The notes below the pieces were generated by a model that was given only the letters and a program-made list of their open reading frames with translations, had not been told where the DNA came from and did no database searches. Both the position numbers and the translations under genes were made by a program. This document shows positions 1 to 7,856 of a stretch of DNA of 12,396 nucleotides, in pieces. Source of the stretch: Pseudomonadota bacterium (lineage in GTDB: Bacteria > Desulfobacterota > Desulfobacteria > Desulfobacterales > Desulfobacteraceae); contig JAHJDU010000542.1 of the NCBI GenBank assembly GCA_018812385.1, forward strand, positions 1-12,396, given 5' to 3'. Position 1 is the stretch's first letter. Each line of letters begins with the position of its first letter.

Positions 1-6
1 GATAAA

Positions 7-36
7 TTGACTGTTTGGTAAGAATACAATAATAAT
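7..36 (+). promoter_or_regulatory. Putative sigma-70 promoter for the ubiD-family gene
   Basis: A TTGACT -35 element at 7-12 is followed after 18 bases by AATAAT at 31-36, each one mismatch from consensus. The predicted transcript would begin near base 43, leaving a leader of about 20 bases with an AAAAGGTAG ribosome site before the ATG at 66. The call is by eye in AT-rich DNA, where such matches arise easily, and sequence left of base 1 is not available. Confidence 0.4.
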
Positions 37-65
37 AAACATGGTTTGAAAAAAGGTAGAATATT

Positions 66-1424
66 ATGAAAGGTTTCAGGGAATATTTAAAAGAATTAAA
101 AGCCAGAGATGATATAATTGAGATAGACACAGAGATCGATCCTGTTATTGAAATAGCCAAAATCCAAAAAAAGTATTCAAATAGTAAAACCGTACTTTTC
201 AACAAAATTAAAGGATACGATATTCCTGTTGTCAGTAATATATTCCATAAAAGAGAGAATATTGCACTTGCAATTGGAACTGATTTGGCTGGTTTAAAAG
301 ATAAAATACTTTTCTCAGTAAAAAATCCTGTTGATACTGTTGTAGTCAAAAGTGCGCCTGTCCAGGAAATTGTAATAACAAAAGATATCAAGCCTCTTGA
401 TGTTCTTCCAATACCTCAGCACTATCTTAAAGATAATGGCAAATATATTACTGCAGGTGTAATACTTGCTGCCGACCCGGAAACAGGCATCAGGAATATT
501 TCTTTTGCCAGAATGCAAGTAAACAATAATAATAAAATAAATGTCATGATAAACCCAAACCGGCATCTGCTGAGATATTTTCATAAAGCTGAAGAACTGG
601 GTAAATCACTGGATGTGGCAATTATATTTGGTGCTCACCCGGCTGTGTGGCTGGAGGGAGCAATGCCTGATGGACTTGTGAACGACGATATGGACGAGCT
701 GAATATTGCTTCCAGCCTTTCCGGTAGACCAATAGAACTTATAAAGGGGAAAACAATAGATCTTGCATATCCGGCGAATTGTGAAATTGCTATTGAAGGC
801 AGGATTATTAATGATAAGAGGGAATATGAAGGTCCTTTTGGAGATTACTCCGGTATATATGATAATCCTCCGAGGAAAAACCCTGTTATTGAAATATCTG
901 CAATAGCCAGAAGAAAAGACGTCATATATCATGATCTCTTACCATTTACTGCGGAACACTTTCATCTTGGAGGACTGCCCCGGGAAACTGATCTCTTAAA
1001 GCGTATAAAACAGGCCGTACCGGGAATTTTGGATATTCATTTAACTCTGGGAGGATGCAGCCGCTTTCATGCTGTTGTAAAGATTAAAAAAATAAAAGAA
1101 TCAAATGCAAATCATACTATTGTTGCAACCCTTTTCCCCACTGAGTCGGCAAGAGATATCAAAGTTGTTGTTGTAGTTGACGATGACATTGATATCTATA
1201 GTCCTTCTGATGTCGAATGGGCCATTGCGACAAGGGTTCAATGGCATAAGGATATTGTTATAATAAATAAAATGGAAGGATTGCTCGATCCATCGGCCAT
1301 AGCCAATACATCGGCTTCAATGCTTGAGCGCACTGAAATATTGACATCAAAAATCGGAATAGATGCAACAATATCTCTGGAAAAACCGGATTTTATAAAC
1401 CTTTATGAAAAGGTGGGGTTCTAA
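66..1424 (+). CDS. UbiD-family (prenylated-FMN) decarboxylase
   Basis: This 452-residue protein belongs to the UbiD family, cytoplasmic enzymes that (de)carboxylate aromatic or alpha,beta-unsaturated acids with prenylated FMN and a divalent metal. The family catalytic triad is visible: Arg149 in NISFARMQ, and Glu255 and Asp260 in EGPFGD. These align with Arg173, Glu277 and Glu282 of fungal Fdc1, with Asp in place of the last Glu. The later block with EHFHLGG and the TLGGCSRFHAVV segment is also typical. Length is normal for bacterial members. The ATG follows AAAAGGTAG and no earlier in-frame start is needed. No UbiX prenyltransferase is encoded here, so the cofactor must come from elsewhere. 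The substrate cannot be told from sequence. Base composition is clearly more AT-rich than in the genes after 1617, and 192 bases separate it from the next gene. It may therefore be a separate unit. Confidence 0.9.
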   Translation: MKGFREYLKELKARDDIIEIDTEIDPVIEIAKIQKKYSNSKTVLFNKIKGYDIPVVSNIFHKRENIALAIGTDLAGLKDKILFSVKNPVDTVVVKSAPVQEIVITKDIKPLDVLPIPQHYLKDNGKYITAGVILAADPETGIRNISFARMQVNNNNKINVMINPNRHLLRYFHKAEELGKSLDVAIIFGAHPAVWLEGAMPDGLVNDDMDELNIASSLSGRPIELIKGKTIDLAYPANCEIAIEGRIINDKREYEGPFGDYSGIYDNPPRKNPVIEISAIARRKDVIYHDLLPFTAEHFHLGGLPRETDLLKRIKQAVPGILDIHLTLGGCSRFHAVVKIKKIKESNANHTIVATLFPTESARDIKVVVVVDDDIDIYSPSDVEWAIATRVQWHKDIVIINKMEGLLDPSAIANTSASMLERTEILTSKIGIDATISLEKPDFINLYEKVGF

Positions 1425-1533
1425 AAAATAATTGGGTTAGTGTAATTGGACAAATCGTTTTTGTATCTATTCTTTTGGTGTTTATGTCAGTTGAAACAGA
1501 TCAATGAAACCAGAGGGATTATGGGAGGGTGAA

Positions 1534-1565
1534 AAGCTTAGCTCTTTATCTATGGTGATAAGCTT
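1534..1565. repeat. Inverted repeat upstream of the aminotransferase gene
   Basis: AAGCTTA at 1534-1540 and TAAGCTT at 1559-1565 are perfect 7-base complements around an 18-base loop. They lie in the 192-base gap between ubiD and the aminotransferase gene. There is no T-run after the second arm, so it is not a standard terminator. An operator or leader hairpin is possible. The rest of the gap (1425-1616) shows no clear promoter. It does contain a 30-codon ORF at 1504-1596 that lacks a ribosome site and is not supported as a gene. Confidence 0.35.
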
Positions 1566-1600
1566 GATCCCGCACAAAGTGTATATACTTGGTTGACAAA

Positions 1601-1610
1601 AAAAGGAGGA
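1601..1610 (+). promoter_or_regulatory. Ribosome binding site deciding a TTG start
   Basis: AAAAGGAGGA is a near-perfect Shine-Dalgarno ending six bases before the TTG at 1617. An earlier in-frame TTG at 1593 would place this site inside the coding region and has no ribosome site of its own. The downstream TTG is therefore preferred. Confidence 0.8.
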
Positions 1611-1616
1611 ATAATT

Positions 1617-3002
1617 TTGATCAGTGAAAAAGATTTAGCCAAATTATCTTATAGCGGGGCACCTAAAATTGTGAGCAGCGGATTCCCAGGACCCAAAACA
1701 CAGGAGTATCTGCAGACCGCGTTTGATAATGAATCCATGGCCAGGGGCGGCGGCCGGTTTCCCTTGGTCATGGCAGAAGGAAAAGGGGCAACCATAAAAG
1801 ATGCGGACGGCAATTTAATGATTGATATTACAGCTGGTGTGGCCGTCAATGCGGTTGGCCGGTGCCATCCACGGGTCATTAAAGCCATGAAGGAACAGAT
1901 GGGTACTATGATGCATGCTATAGACTTCTCAAGTGTACGGCGAACTGAGTTGGCCAGAAAGGTTGCCGGCATCATGCCCAAAGGACTGAAAGATAATTGT
2001 ATCACCTATTTTACCCAGTCCGGCAGTGGGGCTGTCGAGACTGCCTTGAAATTTGTAAGAAAGATCACGGGCCGCACCCAGGTTGCAGCATTTCACGGTG
2101 CCTATCATGGGGTCTGGTACGGGTGCAATTCCCTTACAACCGGAGAGCAATACCGGAAAGGATATGGCCCTTTCATTCCCGGGGTTATCCATCTGCCCTA
2201 TCCGTATTGTTACCGATGCAGTTTTGGATTGGAATTCCCCAAATGTGAACTCCAGTGTGCAAAATATGTGGATTATGTTTTAAATACACCTTATACGGGT
2301 GCTGATGATGTCGGCGCACTGATTATAGAAGCTCAGCAAGGCGAAGGCGGATATGTACCACCACCACCAGGTTATCTTGAAATCGTGAAAAAAGCCTGTG
2401 AAAAACATGGAGCACTTTATATCTCCGATGAAGTCCAGGCCGGTGCCGGTCGTACCGGTAAGATGTGGTGTATCGAACATTCTGATGTTGAACCTGATAT
2501 GATTACGTGGGGTAAGGGCATGGGGGGCGATGTCCCCATGGCCGGATTGTCACTCCGTAAAGATCTTGCGTTGAAAATTGAGGATCACTCCCAGCCAAAT
2601 ACATTTGCTGGAAATGGTGTCTCAAGTGTAGCCTGCATGACCAATATCGACATTTTAACCGAAAATAATAACGCCCTGATTAATCGCGCAGGAGACTTGG
2701 GTGAACAAATCAAGACCTGGATACAGGAAGGCAGTGAGGATTTAAGGACTATCGGAGATGTCCGCGGCAGGGGATTGATGATCGGTATTGAAATGGTGGA
2801 AGACAAAGAGACCCGTGAACCTCTCAATCAGGAGGTTGTTAGAAATATTATAGGTGGGTTGCTTGGACGGGGATTGATCATGGTACCCTGTGGTCGCTTT
2901 GGAAATGTTTTCAGGTTTATGCCTCCCTTAGTGATCACGAAAAATTATGCTAAAAAAGCTGTAGATATCCTCATTGATACTGTTAAAGAAGTGGCAGGAT
3001 AA
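1617..3002 (+). CDS. Class III (omega-type) PLP aminotransferase
   Basis: The 461-residue product is a fold-type I, class III aminotransferase of the GABA/ornithine/beta-alanine group. Such cytoplasmic enzymes transfer a terminal or omega amino group to a 2-oxo acid and leave an aldehyde. Visible features are SGSGAVETALK (phosphate-side glycine loop), FHGAYHG, Asp271 in SDEVQAGAGRTGKM (pairs with the pyridine nitrogen), and Lys300 in WGKGMGGD as the Schiff-base lysine. FAGNG near residue 335 matches the TFxGN region. A four-cysteine set (Cys198, 201, 210, 214) resembles one I recall in archaeal and clostridial relatives. Translation starts at TTG behind a strong ribosome site. TRAP genes follow 105 bases later, and an AOR comes at the end of the run. 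This suggests the enzyme generates the aldehyde the AOR oxidises. The substrate is not determined. Related folds include amino-acid epimerases, so a racemase role is possible. Confidence 0.88.
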   Translation: MISEKDLAKLSYSGAPKIVSSGFPGPKTQEYLQTAFDNESMARGGGRFPLVMAEGKGATIKDADGNLMIDITAGVAVNAVGRCHPRVIKAMKEQMGTMMHAIDFSSVRRTELARKVAGIMPKGLKDNCITYFTQSGSGAVETALKFVRKITGRTQVAAFHGAYHGVWYGCNSLTTGEQYRKGYGPFIPGVIHLPYPYCYRCSFGLEFPKCELQCAKYVDYVLNTPYTGADDVGALIIEAQQGEGGYVPPPPGYLEIVKKACEKHGALYISDEVQAGAGRTGKMWCIEHSDVEPDMITWGKGMGGDVPMAGLSLRKDLALKIEDHSQPNTFAGNGVSSVACMTNIDILTENNNALINRAGDLGEQIKTWIQEGSEDLRTIGDVRGRGLMIGIEMVEDKETREPLNQEVVRNIIGGLLGRGLIMVPCGRFGNVFRFMPPLVITKNYAKKAVDILIDTVKEVAG

Positions 3003-3039
3003 ATCAAATTTATACGTACACTTTAGGAGAAAAATTTCA

Positions 3040-3073
3040 AGATTTAATCGCAATGATAAAAAATTAGATCTTG
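3040..3073 (+). repeat. Hairpin between aminotransferase and dctP genes
   Basis: AAGATTTAAT (3040-3049) pairs with ATTAGATCTT (3064-3073) in 9 of 10 positions around a 14-base loop. There is no T-run after it and no convincing promoter, so it may be an mRNA processing or stabilising stem ahead of the highly expressed binding-protein gene. Confidence 0.35.
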
Positions 3074-3107
3074 ATCCAATCACTAAAATTTATAGAGGAG
3101 AAAAGTT

Positions 3108-4166
3108 ATGTCCAAGATTAAGTATTGTAGAAAATTAATGGGTATTTTTATTTTAAGCCTTATGTGTTTGTCTTTCATTTTCATCTCACAGACGTCAGCC
3201 AAAGACAAAGTCTATAATTTAAAAATTCAGTCGGCGTTCCCCCGTGGTGATTTGTCCATGGAAACATTGAGCGTGTTTGCCGAATCAGCAGCAAAGCACA
3301 GCAACGGGCGATTGAAAATTAAAACATTTGCTGAGCCCGAAATTATACCTGGTGATCAATTATTCGGTGCTACCAAACAAGGTGTCGTGGATATGTTGCA
3401 CAGCATGGGCGGTATGTCAGGAGGTATAGTTCCGATTGGATATGTGGAATTTAACCTGCCTATGGCATTTCGAATCGATGAAAAGACCACCTTTGAGGAC
3501 AAAGCCCAGGTAATACGGGACTTTTACCTTAAGAACGGTTTCATGGAACTCCTCCGAAAAGAGTACGCCAAACAAGGACTTTATTTCCTAGATATTCATA
3601 CATATGGACCAGTGCCCTTTGTTCTCGCCCGTAAACCAGCCACATCCTGTTCCGATTTCAAAGGATGGAAGATCAAAGCGGAAGGCGGCAACCTTGCCTA
3701 TCATAGCGCTGTAGGCATGCAGGGCACGGCAGTATCTCCCACGGAAGCGTACATGGCCTTAAAGCTGGGAACCATAGATGCGGCCGAGTGGGATGTGAGT
3801 TGTGTCACCGGTTTAAAGTGGCATGAGGTTGCGCCTTACTGGATTAGTGGTATGGAATGTGACCACGCCACCGGGCATATCCTGATCAACATGAAAAAAT
3901 GGAATAAATTTCCTGACGATATCAAGGCTGCACTTCACTCAGCTGCTGAAGATTATTGGTATGCCACGGTAGCGGCTTACAAAAAAGAGATCGAAATCGT
4001 TGAGGGATTGATTAAAGAAGGAAAAGTTATAAAGAACGAGTTAGACGACGATTGCAAGGAACAGTATAAAAAGGCCGCATATGAAATGTGGGATGAGTTG
4101 GCCACCCAGGACGCTGCAAGCGCCGAAGCGATCAAGATGATAAAAGCATGGCGCGGAGTTAAATAG
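3108..4166 (+). CDS. TRAP transporter periplasmic substrate-binding protein (DctP family)
   Basis: This 352-residue protein is the secreted receptor of a TRAP transporter, which uses a sodium or proton gradient to import organic solutes. A signal peptide covers about residues 1-31, with basic MSKIKYCRK, a hydrophobic core and probable cleavage after TSA. The DctP domain fills the rest. Its ID(A)AEWD stretch near residue 226 recalls the TakP-type (2-oxo acid) branch, where ATEW is typical. The segment FKGWKIKAEGG has Lys190 where the family usually has the carboxylate-binding Arg of KIRVPGG. The ligand or its anchoring may therefore differ. The ATG follows a strong GAGGAGA site. Membrane subunits follow at 4243 and 4749, giving a complete three-gene system. 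Confidence 0.9.
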   Translation: MSKIKYCRKLMGIFILSLMCLSFIFISQTSAKDKVYNLKIQSAFPRGDLSMETLSVFAESAAKHSNGRLKIKTFAEPEIIPGDQLFGATKQGVVDMLHSMGGMSGGIVPIGYVEFNLPMAFRIDEKTTFEDKAQVIRDFYLKNGFMELLRKEYAKQGLYFLDIHTYGPVPFVLARKPATSCSDFKGWKIKAEGGNLAYHSAVGMQGTAVSPTEAYMALKLGTIDAAEWDVSCVTGLKWHEVAPYWISGMECDHATGHILINMKKWNKFPDDIKAALHSAAEDYWYATVAAYKKEIEIVEGLIKEGKVIKNELDDDCKEQYKKAAYEMWDELATQDAASAEAIKMIKAWRGVK

Positions 4167-4189
4167 TCTAACACTTTAACACCGATACA

Positions 4190-4223
4190 GGCGGTGCAGC
4201 CGGCTTTATGCTGCTGTGCCGCC
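4190..4223 (+). repeat. GC-rich hairpin between dctP and dctQ genes
   Basis: GGCGGTGCAGC (4190-4200) pairs with GCTGTGCCGCC (4213-4223) over 11 positions, counting two G-U pairs, with a 12-base loop. Only three T follow. It therefore looks more like an mRNA-stabilising or partial-termination stem that raises binding-protein expression over the permeases than a full terminator. Such stems are common after binding-protein genes. Confidence 0.6.
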
Positions 4224-4242
4224 GTTTAATGGAAATTAGCTT

Positions 4243-4716
4243 ATGAATACCTTTTCCAAAGGAATCAAACACATCATTGAGATGGTTGGGAAGGCTGTCA
4301 GCGTATTGATTCTATTAATCATGGCCATTGTGACCTATGAAGTGATTGCACGCTATGCTTTCAACGCCCCGACTTCATGGGCCTGGGTGATTAACAAACA
4401 GCTCTTCGGTGTCTTTGTATTGGTAAGCGGCAGCTATACTCTTATTCACAAAAGCCACATACAAATTGAAATGCTTTATGAACATTTCCCTCCGGCCGTG
4501 AAGAATATCATTCGATGGCTTACGCTTATGGCCGCCTTTCTTTTTCTGGGCAGCCTGCTCTGGAAAAGTGCTGTTATGGGATTGGATGCCTGGCAGGTTA
4601 GCGAGAAGGCCACTGGAGTACTTAAATTACCGCTTTATCCACTGAAGATGTTTATGCCCGTTAGCGTTGCCCTATTTATTCTGGGATGCATCGCAGTGTA
4701 TGGCCGAAAAGAGTAA
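4243..4716 (+). CDS. TRAP transporter small permease (DctQ family)
   Basis: The 157-residue product has the four transmembrane segments of a DctQ subunit, at about residues 14-36, 48-68, 83-105 and 125-148. These form the scaffold that pairs with the large DctM subunit in the cytoplasmic membrane. The family signature is visible as VIARYAFNAPTSWAW followed by the GSYTLIHKSHIQIEML segment, the usual 'A..l.....HI.v..l' block between helices 2 and 3. Length is standard. The ribosome site before the ATG (TGGAAATTAGCTT) is weak. The gene lies 76 bases after dctP with a GC-rich hairpin between, and 32 bases before dctM. Confidence 0.9.
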   Translation: MNTFSKGIKHIIEMVGKAVSVLILLIMAIVTYEVIARYAFNAPTSWAWVINKQLFGVFVLVSGSYTLIHKSHIQIEMLYEHFPPAVKNIIRWLTLMAAFLFLGSLLWKSAVMGLDAWQVSEKATGVLKLPLYPLKMFMPVSVALFILGCIAVYGRKE

Positions 4717-4748
4717 ACATCCACCGTGCTGAATTGGAATTATTATCG

Positions 4749-6050
4749 ATGAGTATTGAACTGATTACAATTATTTTATTCGGAAGCTTGCTGCTGCTGC
4801 TGGCCCTTGGCATACCAGTTACTTTTGCACTGGGCAGTATCACAGTCCTGATGACCTTTATTTTTGATGGTCCAGACGCGGTCTACACGGTTGCGACAAC
4901 AACCTATCAGCAGATGACCAGCCCAACGTTGATGACTATCCCGCTGTTTCTTATCATGGGCAATTTTCTGGTGGAATCCGGTATATCGGAACGGATGTAT
5001 AATGGCTTAAGTTACTGGTTGTCAGGCGTTCGTGGCGGCCTGGCCATCGTCTCAATTGGGGTGTGCGTTTCTTTGGCCATGTGTGGCGGCTTTGGTCCCG
5101 GTATTCTGACCATGGGACTGGTGGCGGTTCCGGCCATGTTAAAGCACAATTATAGTAAATCCATCGCCCTTGGTTCGGTTATGGCCGGGGGTGTTCTGGG
5201 CGAAATTATACCGCCGGCAATCATCATGATTATATTTGCTTTTATTGCCAGGGTATCCATCGGCAAACTGTTCTTCGGAGGCTTGGTGCCCGGCCTTATC
5301 CTGGCGCTATTATATATCTGCTATATCGTTTTTGTCGGTATTGTCAAACCCCATGAATTGCCTAAACCCACGGTACATATCTCCTGGAGAATGCGCTGGC
5401 AGGCTCTTGGAGAAATTTTTCTTCCTTCCATGCTGGTATTGATAGTGCTTGGTTCCATCTTCCTTGGGGTGGCGACTCCCACTGAAGCGGCTGGCGTGGG
5501 TGCACTGGGGTCCATGATCATTTGCGCCATCCATCGCAAGCTGACCTTGAAAGTCTTGATGGACTCCTGCATGCAGACCCTCAAGATTACCGGGATGGCT
5601 CTCTGGATATTGATCCCGGCAACCCTTTTCGGCGTATTTTATGCCAGCGCAGGAGCTCAGGATATGATCATGGGATTCATCCAATCCCTTGAGGTCAATC
5701 GCTGGCTTGTGCTTATCTGTATGCAACTTGTATTGCTTATATTCGGTATGTTCATGGATGATTACGCAGTGGTGACCATATGTGCTCCGATTATGCTTCC
5801 CATTGCGCGGCTGCTCGGTTTCGATCCGATCTGGTTCTCCATTCTGTTTATTTTAAACATGCAGGTGGCATATTTGACACCTCCCTTTGGCTGGGCGCTG
5901 ATCATGATGAAGGGTGTTGCTCCGGAAGGTGTGACAACACGAGATATTTGGCGGGCTGTACCGCCTTTTGTCCTAATTCAGATTTTTGTATTAATTTTGG
6001 TGATGATTTTTCCTCAGATCGCACTCTGGTTACCCAACACGGCGTTCTAA
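4749..6050 (+). CDS. TRAP transporter large permease (DctM family)
   Basis: This 433-residue, very hydrophobic protein is the transport-catalysing membrane subunit, with roughly a dozen helices. Recognisable family blocks are the N-terminal FGSLLLLLALGIPVTFALG, PLFLIMGNFLVESGI, GGVLGEIIPPAIIMII, ATPTEAAGVGALG and the C-terminal half FGMFMDDYAVVTICAPIMLPIA followed by QVAYLTPPFGW. I chose the ATG at 4749 because family members start just before the first helix. An upstream in-frame ATG at 4686 would add 21 hydrophilic residues overlapping dctQ and unlike the family. The ribosome site is weak for either start, so translation may be coupled to dctQ. The stop codon overlaps the ATG of a 25-codon ORF by one base (TAATG). 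Confidence 0.92.
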   Translation: MSIELITIILFGSLLLLLALGIPVTFALGSITVLMTFIFDGPDAVYTVATTTYQQMTSPTLMTIPLFLIMGNFLVESGISERMYNGLSYWLSGVRGGLAIVSIGVCVSLAMCGGFGPGILTMGLVAVPAMLKHNYSKSIALGSVMAGGVLGEIIPPAIIMIIFAFIARVSIGKLFFGGLVPGLILALLYICYIVFVGIVKPHELPKPTVHISWRMRWQALGEIFLPSMLVLIVLGSIFLGVATPTEAAGVGALGSMIICAIHRKLTLKVLMDSCMQTLKITGMALWILIPATLFGVFYASAGAQDMIMGFIQSLEVNRWLVLICMQLVLLIFGMFMDDYAVVTICAPIMLPIARLLGFDPIWFSILFILNMQVAYLTPPFGWALIMMKGVAPEGVTTRDIWRAVPPFVLIQIFVLILVMIFPQIALWLPNTAF

Positions 6051-6127
6051 TGAAAGATCTTTGGAATGAAGCATTTCACAGAAGAAATAATTTGTATGAA
6101 TTATTAAATGAAAGGAAACAGGTATGA
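6050..6127 (+). CDS. Possible 25-residue small protein bridging dctM and the AOR gene
   Basis: A 25-codon ORF starts at the ATG that shares its first base with the dctM stop (TAATG) and ends in a TGA overlapping the AOR start (ATGA). This is the geometry of translational coupling at both ends. The peptide begins MKDLWNEAF and ends NERKQV. It is highly charged and could form an amphipathic helix. No Shine-Dalgarno precedes it, so it would depend on ribosomes finishing dctM. It also contains the AOR ribosome site (AAAGGAAACAGG) and a perfect stem, AATAATT (6086-6092) with AATTATT (6099-6105). I recognise no family. It may be a real small protein, a leader controlling AOR translation, or chance in a 73-base gap. 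Confidence 0.35.
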   Translation: MKDLWNEAFHRRNNLYELLNERKQV

Positions 6128-7842
6128 AGTTTATCAAGATCAATATGACCGAAAAATCCATCACGGTTAATGAAGTTCCACAGCAATATCTGGGACTTGG
6201 TGGCAGGGGCCTTACATCAACAATGATCAATGCAGAAGTTCCGCCAACATGTGATCCTCTTGGACCGGACAATAAATTGATAATTGCACCCGGCGTTTTA
6301 AGCGGAACCAGTTTAGTCAGTACCAGCAGGGTTTCCATCGGGGCGAAAAGTCCTTTAACAGGTACCATAAAGGAAAGCAATGCCGGTGGCACAACAGGTG
6401 CTGCCTTAGGACACTTGGGCATTACTGCAATTGTCATTGAGGGCAAGGCAGGGAATGACGAATTATTTATTTTAAAAATTGACGGGCAGGGGACTGCAAG
6501 TCTCATTCCTGCAACTGAATATAAAGGGATGAGAACCTATTCCCTCACCAAAACCCTGCTTAAGACCTATGGAGAAAAAAACTCGGTTCTGGTCATTGGA
6601 CCGGCTGGTGAATATCAGTTGACATCAGCCTCCATCCAGGCCTCTGATGTGGATGGCCGTCCATGCAGGGCAGCAGGTCGTGGTGGAATGGGAGCAGTCA
6701 TGGGGGCAAAGGGATTAAAAGCTATTGTCATTAATCAGGAAGGAAAAGATACGGATGCAATTGCTGACCCTCAAGCTTTTAAAGAAGCAGCAAAAGCTTT
6801 TGCTCAAGCTGTAAAAGCCCATCCAATGACAGGGCAGTTGCTGCCGGCTTTGGGTACAGCCGGTTTAGTGGCTCCTGTCAATTCCATGGGTGCGTTTCCC
6901 AGTCTGAATGCCACAAAGGGTGTTATGGAGGGCTGGGAAAAAATCAGTGGTGAAGCACTTGCTAAACTGATAGAAAGCCGGGGTGGCAAAACCACCCATT
7001 TGGGCTGTTCTCAATGCATTGTAAGGTGTTCAAATGAATTTGTTGATAAAAAGGGGGCCTTTGTTACATCTTCCCTTGAATATGAAACAATCTGGGCAAT
7101 GGGTGGAATGACAGGCATTGATGATCTGGATATTATAGCCCGGCTGGATAGGCTTTGTGATGATATCGGTGTTGATACCATGAATATTGGTGTAGGTATC
7201 GGCGTTGCAATGGATGCCGGGAAAATCAACTTTGGAGATGGTGAGGCTGCTATTGATATGGTAGAGCAAATCGGCCGGGGCACGGAATTTGGAAAGATTC
7301 TGGGTAATGGCCCTGATGCTGTTGGCAAACATTTGAATCATAAACGGGTACCCACAGTCAAGGGGCAAAGTATTGCCGCCTACGATCCCAGAGCCATGCA
7401 GGGCAATGCTGTTACCTATGCCACATCCCCAATGGGAGCTGATCATACTGCCGGAAATGTTTTGGGAGAATATATGACCGGGGCTCTTGATCCCTTGAAA
7501 CCGGAAGGTCAGGTCGAAGCATCCAGGAATACACAGATTGCCATGGCAGCGGTTGATTGTACAGGTCTGTGTCTGCTGGCAAGCTTTGCTTTGACGACAC
7601 CGGAAGGAGGGGGAGCATTTTTAAATGTCATGAATGCCAAGTTCGGCACCCAACTCGGCCCGGACGATATCCCGGCCCTTGGAATCAGGGTGTTAAAAGA
7701 AGAATTGGACTTTAACCGTAAAGCCGGACTAACAAACAAGGATGACCGTTTACCCGAATTCTTTTATAAAGAACCGCTTCCGCCACATAATAAAGTAGTT
7801 TTAATCAGCAATGAAGAAATGGACACTGCTTTAAATTTTTAA
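6124..7842 (+). CDS. Tungsten-type aldehyde:ferredoxin oxidoreductase
   Basis: The 572-residue protein belongs to the AOR family, cytoplasmic tungsten bis-pyranopterin enzymes that oxidise aldehydes to carboxylates with ferredoxin as acceptor. Key signals are the N-terminal GLGGRGL; IGAKSPLTG and SNAGG in the pterin-binding first domain; and AAGRGGMGAVMGAKGLKAI. The cluster cysteines are Cys295, Cys298 and Cys302 in CSQCIVRC. Asp478 and Cys483 in DCTGLC are the DxxGLC block near the cofactor. All four [4Fe-4S] ligands of the archaeal AOR pattern are therefore present. Length is slightly below the roughly 600 residues of archaeal AOR. The ATG follows AAAGGAAACAGG. A moaD-like gene starts 14 bases downstream, a common pairing for W/Mo-pterin enzymes. 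In context it most likely oxidises the aldehyde made by the aminotransferase (inference). A reductive, acid-to-aldehyde role is also possible. Confidence 0.92.
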   Translation: MKFIKINMTEKSITVNEVPQQYLGLGGRGLTSTMINAEVPPTCDPLGPDNKLIIAPGVLSGTSLVSTSRVSIGAKSPLTGTIKESNAGGTTGAALGHLGITAIVIEGKAGNDELFILKIDGQGTASLIPATEYKGMRTYSLTKTLLKTYGEKNSVLVIGPAGEYQLTSASIQASDVDGRPCRAAGRGGMGAVMGAKGLKAIVINQEGKDTDAIADPQAFKEAAKAFAQAVKAHPMTGQLLPALGTAGLVAPVNSMGAFPSLNATKGVMEGWEKISGEALAKLIESRGGKTTHLGCSQCIVRCSNEFVDKKGAFVTSSLEYETIWAMGGMTGIDDLDIIARLDRLCDDIGVDTMNIGVGIGVAMDAGKINFGDGEAAIDMVEQIGRGTEFGKILGNGPDAVGKHLNHKRVPTVKGQSIAAYDPRAMQGNAVTYATSPMGADHTAGNVLGEYMTGALDPLKPEGQVEASRNTQIAMAAVDCTGLCLLASFALTTPEGGGAFLNVMNAKFGTQLGPDDIPALGIRVLKEELDFNRKAGLTNKDDRLPEFFYKEPLPPHNKVVLISNEEMDTALNF

Positions 7843-7856
7843 TTGGATGATGTTAA

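Noticed and set aside
1504..1596. 30-codon ORF ending just before the aminotransferase ribosome site
   Set aside because: It has no ribosome site and no sign of conservation can be judged. Its position alone is weak evidence for a leader peptide.
1593..1616. Upstream in-frame TTG start for the aminotransferase, adding eight residues
   Set aside because: Those codons are made of the AAAAGGAGGA ribosome site itself, and no site precedes 1593.
4686..4748. Earlier ATG for dctM overlapping dctQ
   Set aside because: It adds hydrophilic residues absent from the family. The conserved N-terminal helix starts right after the ATG at 4749.
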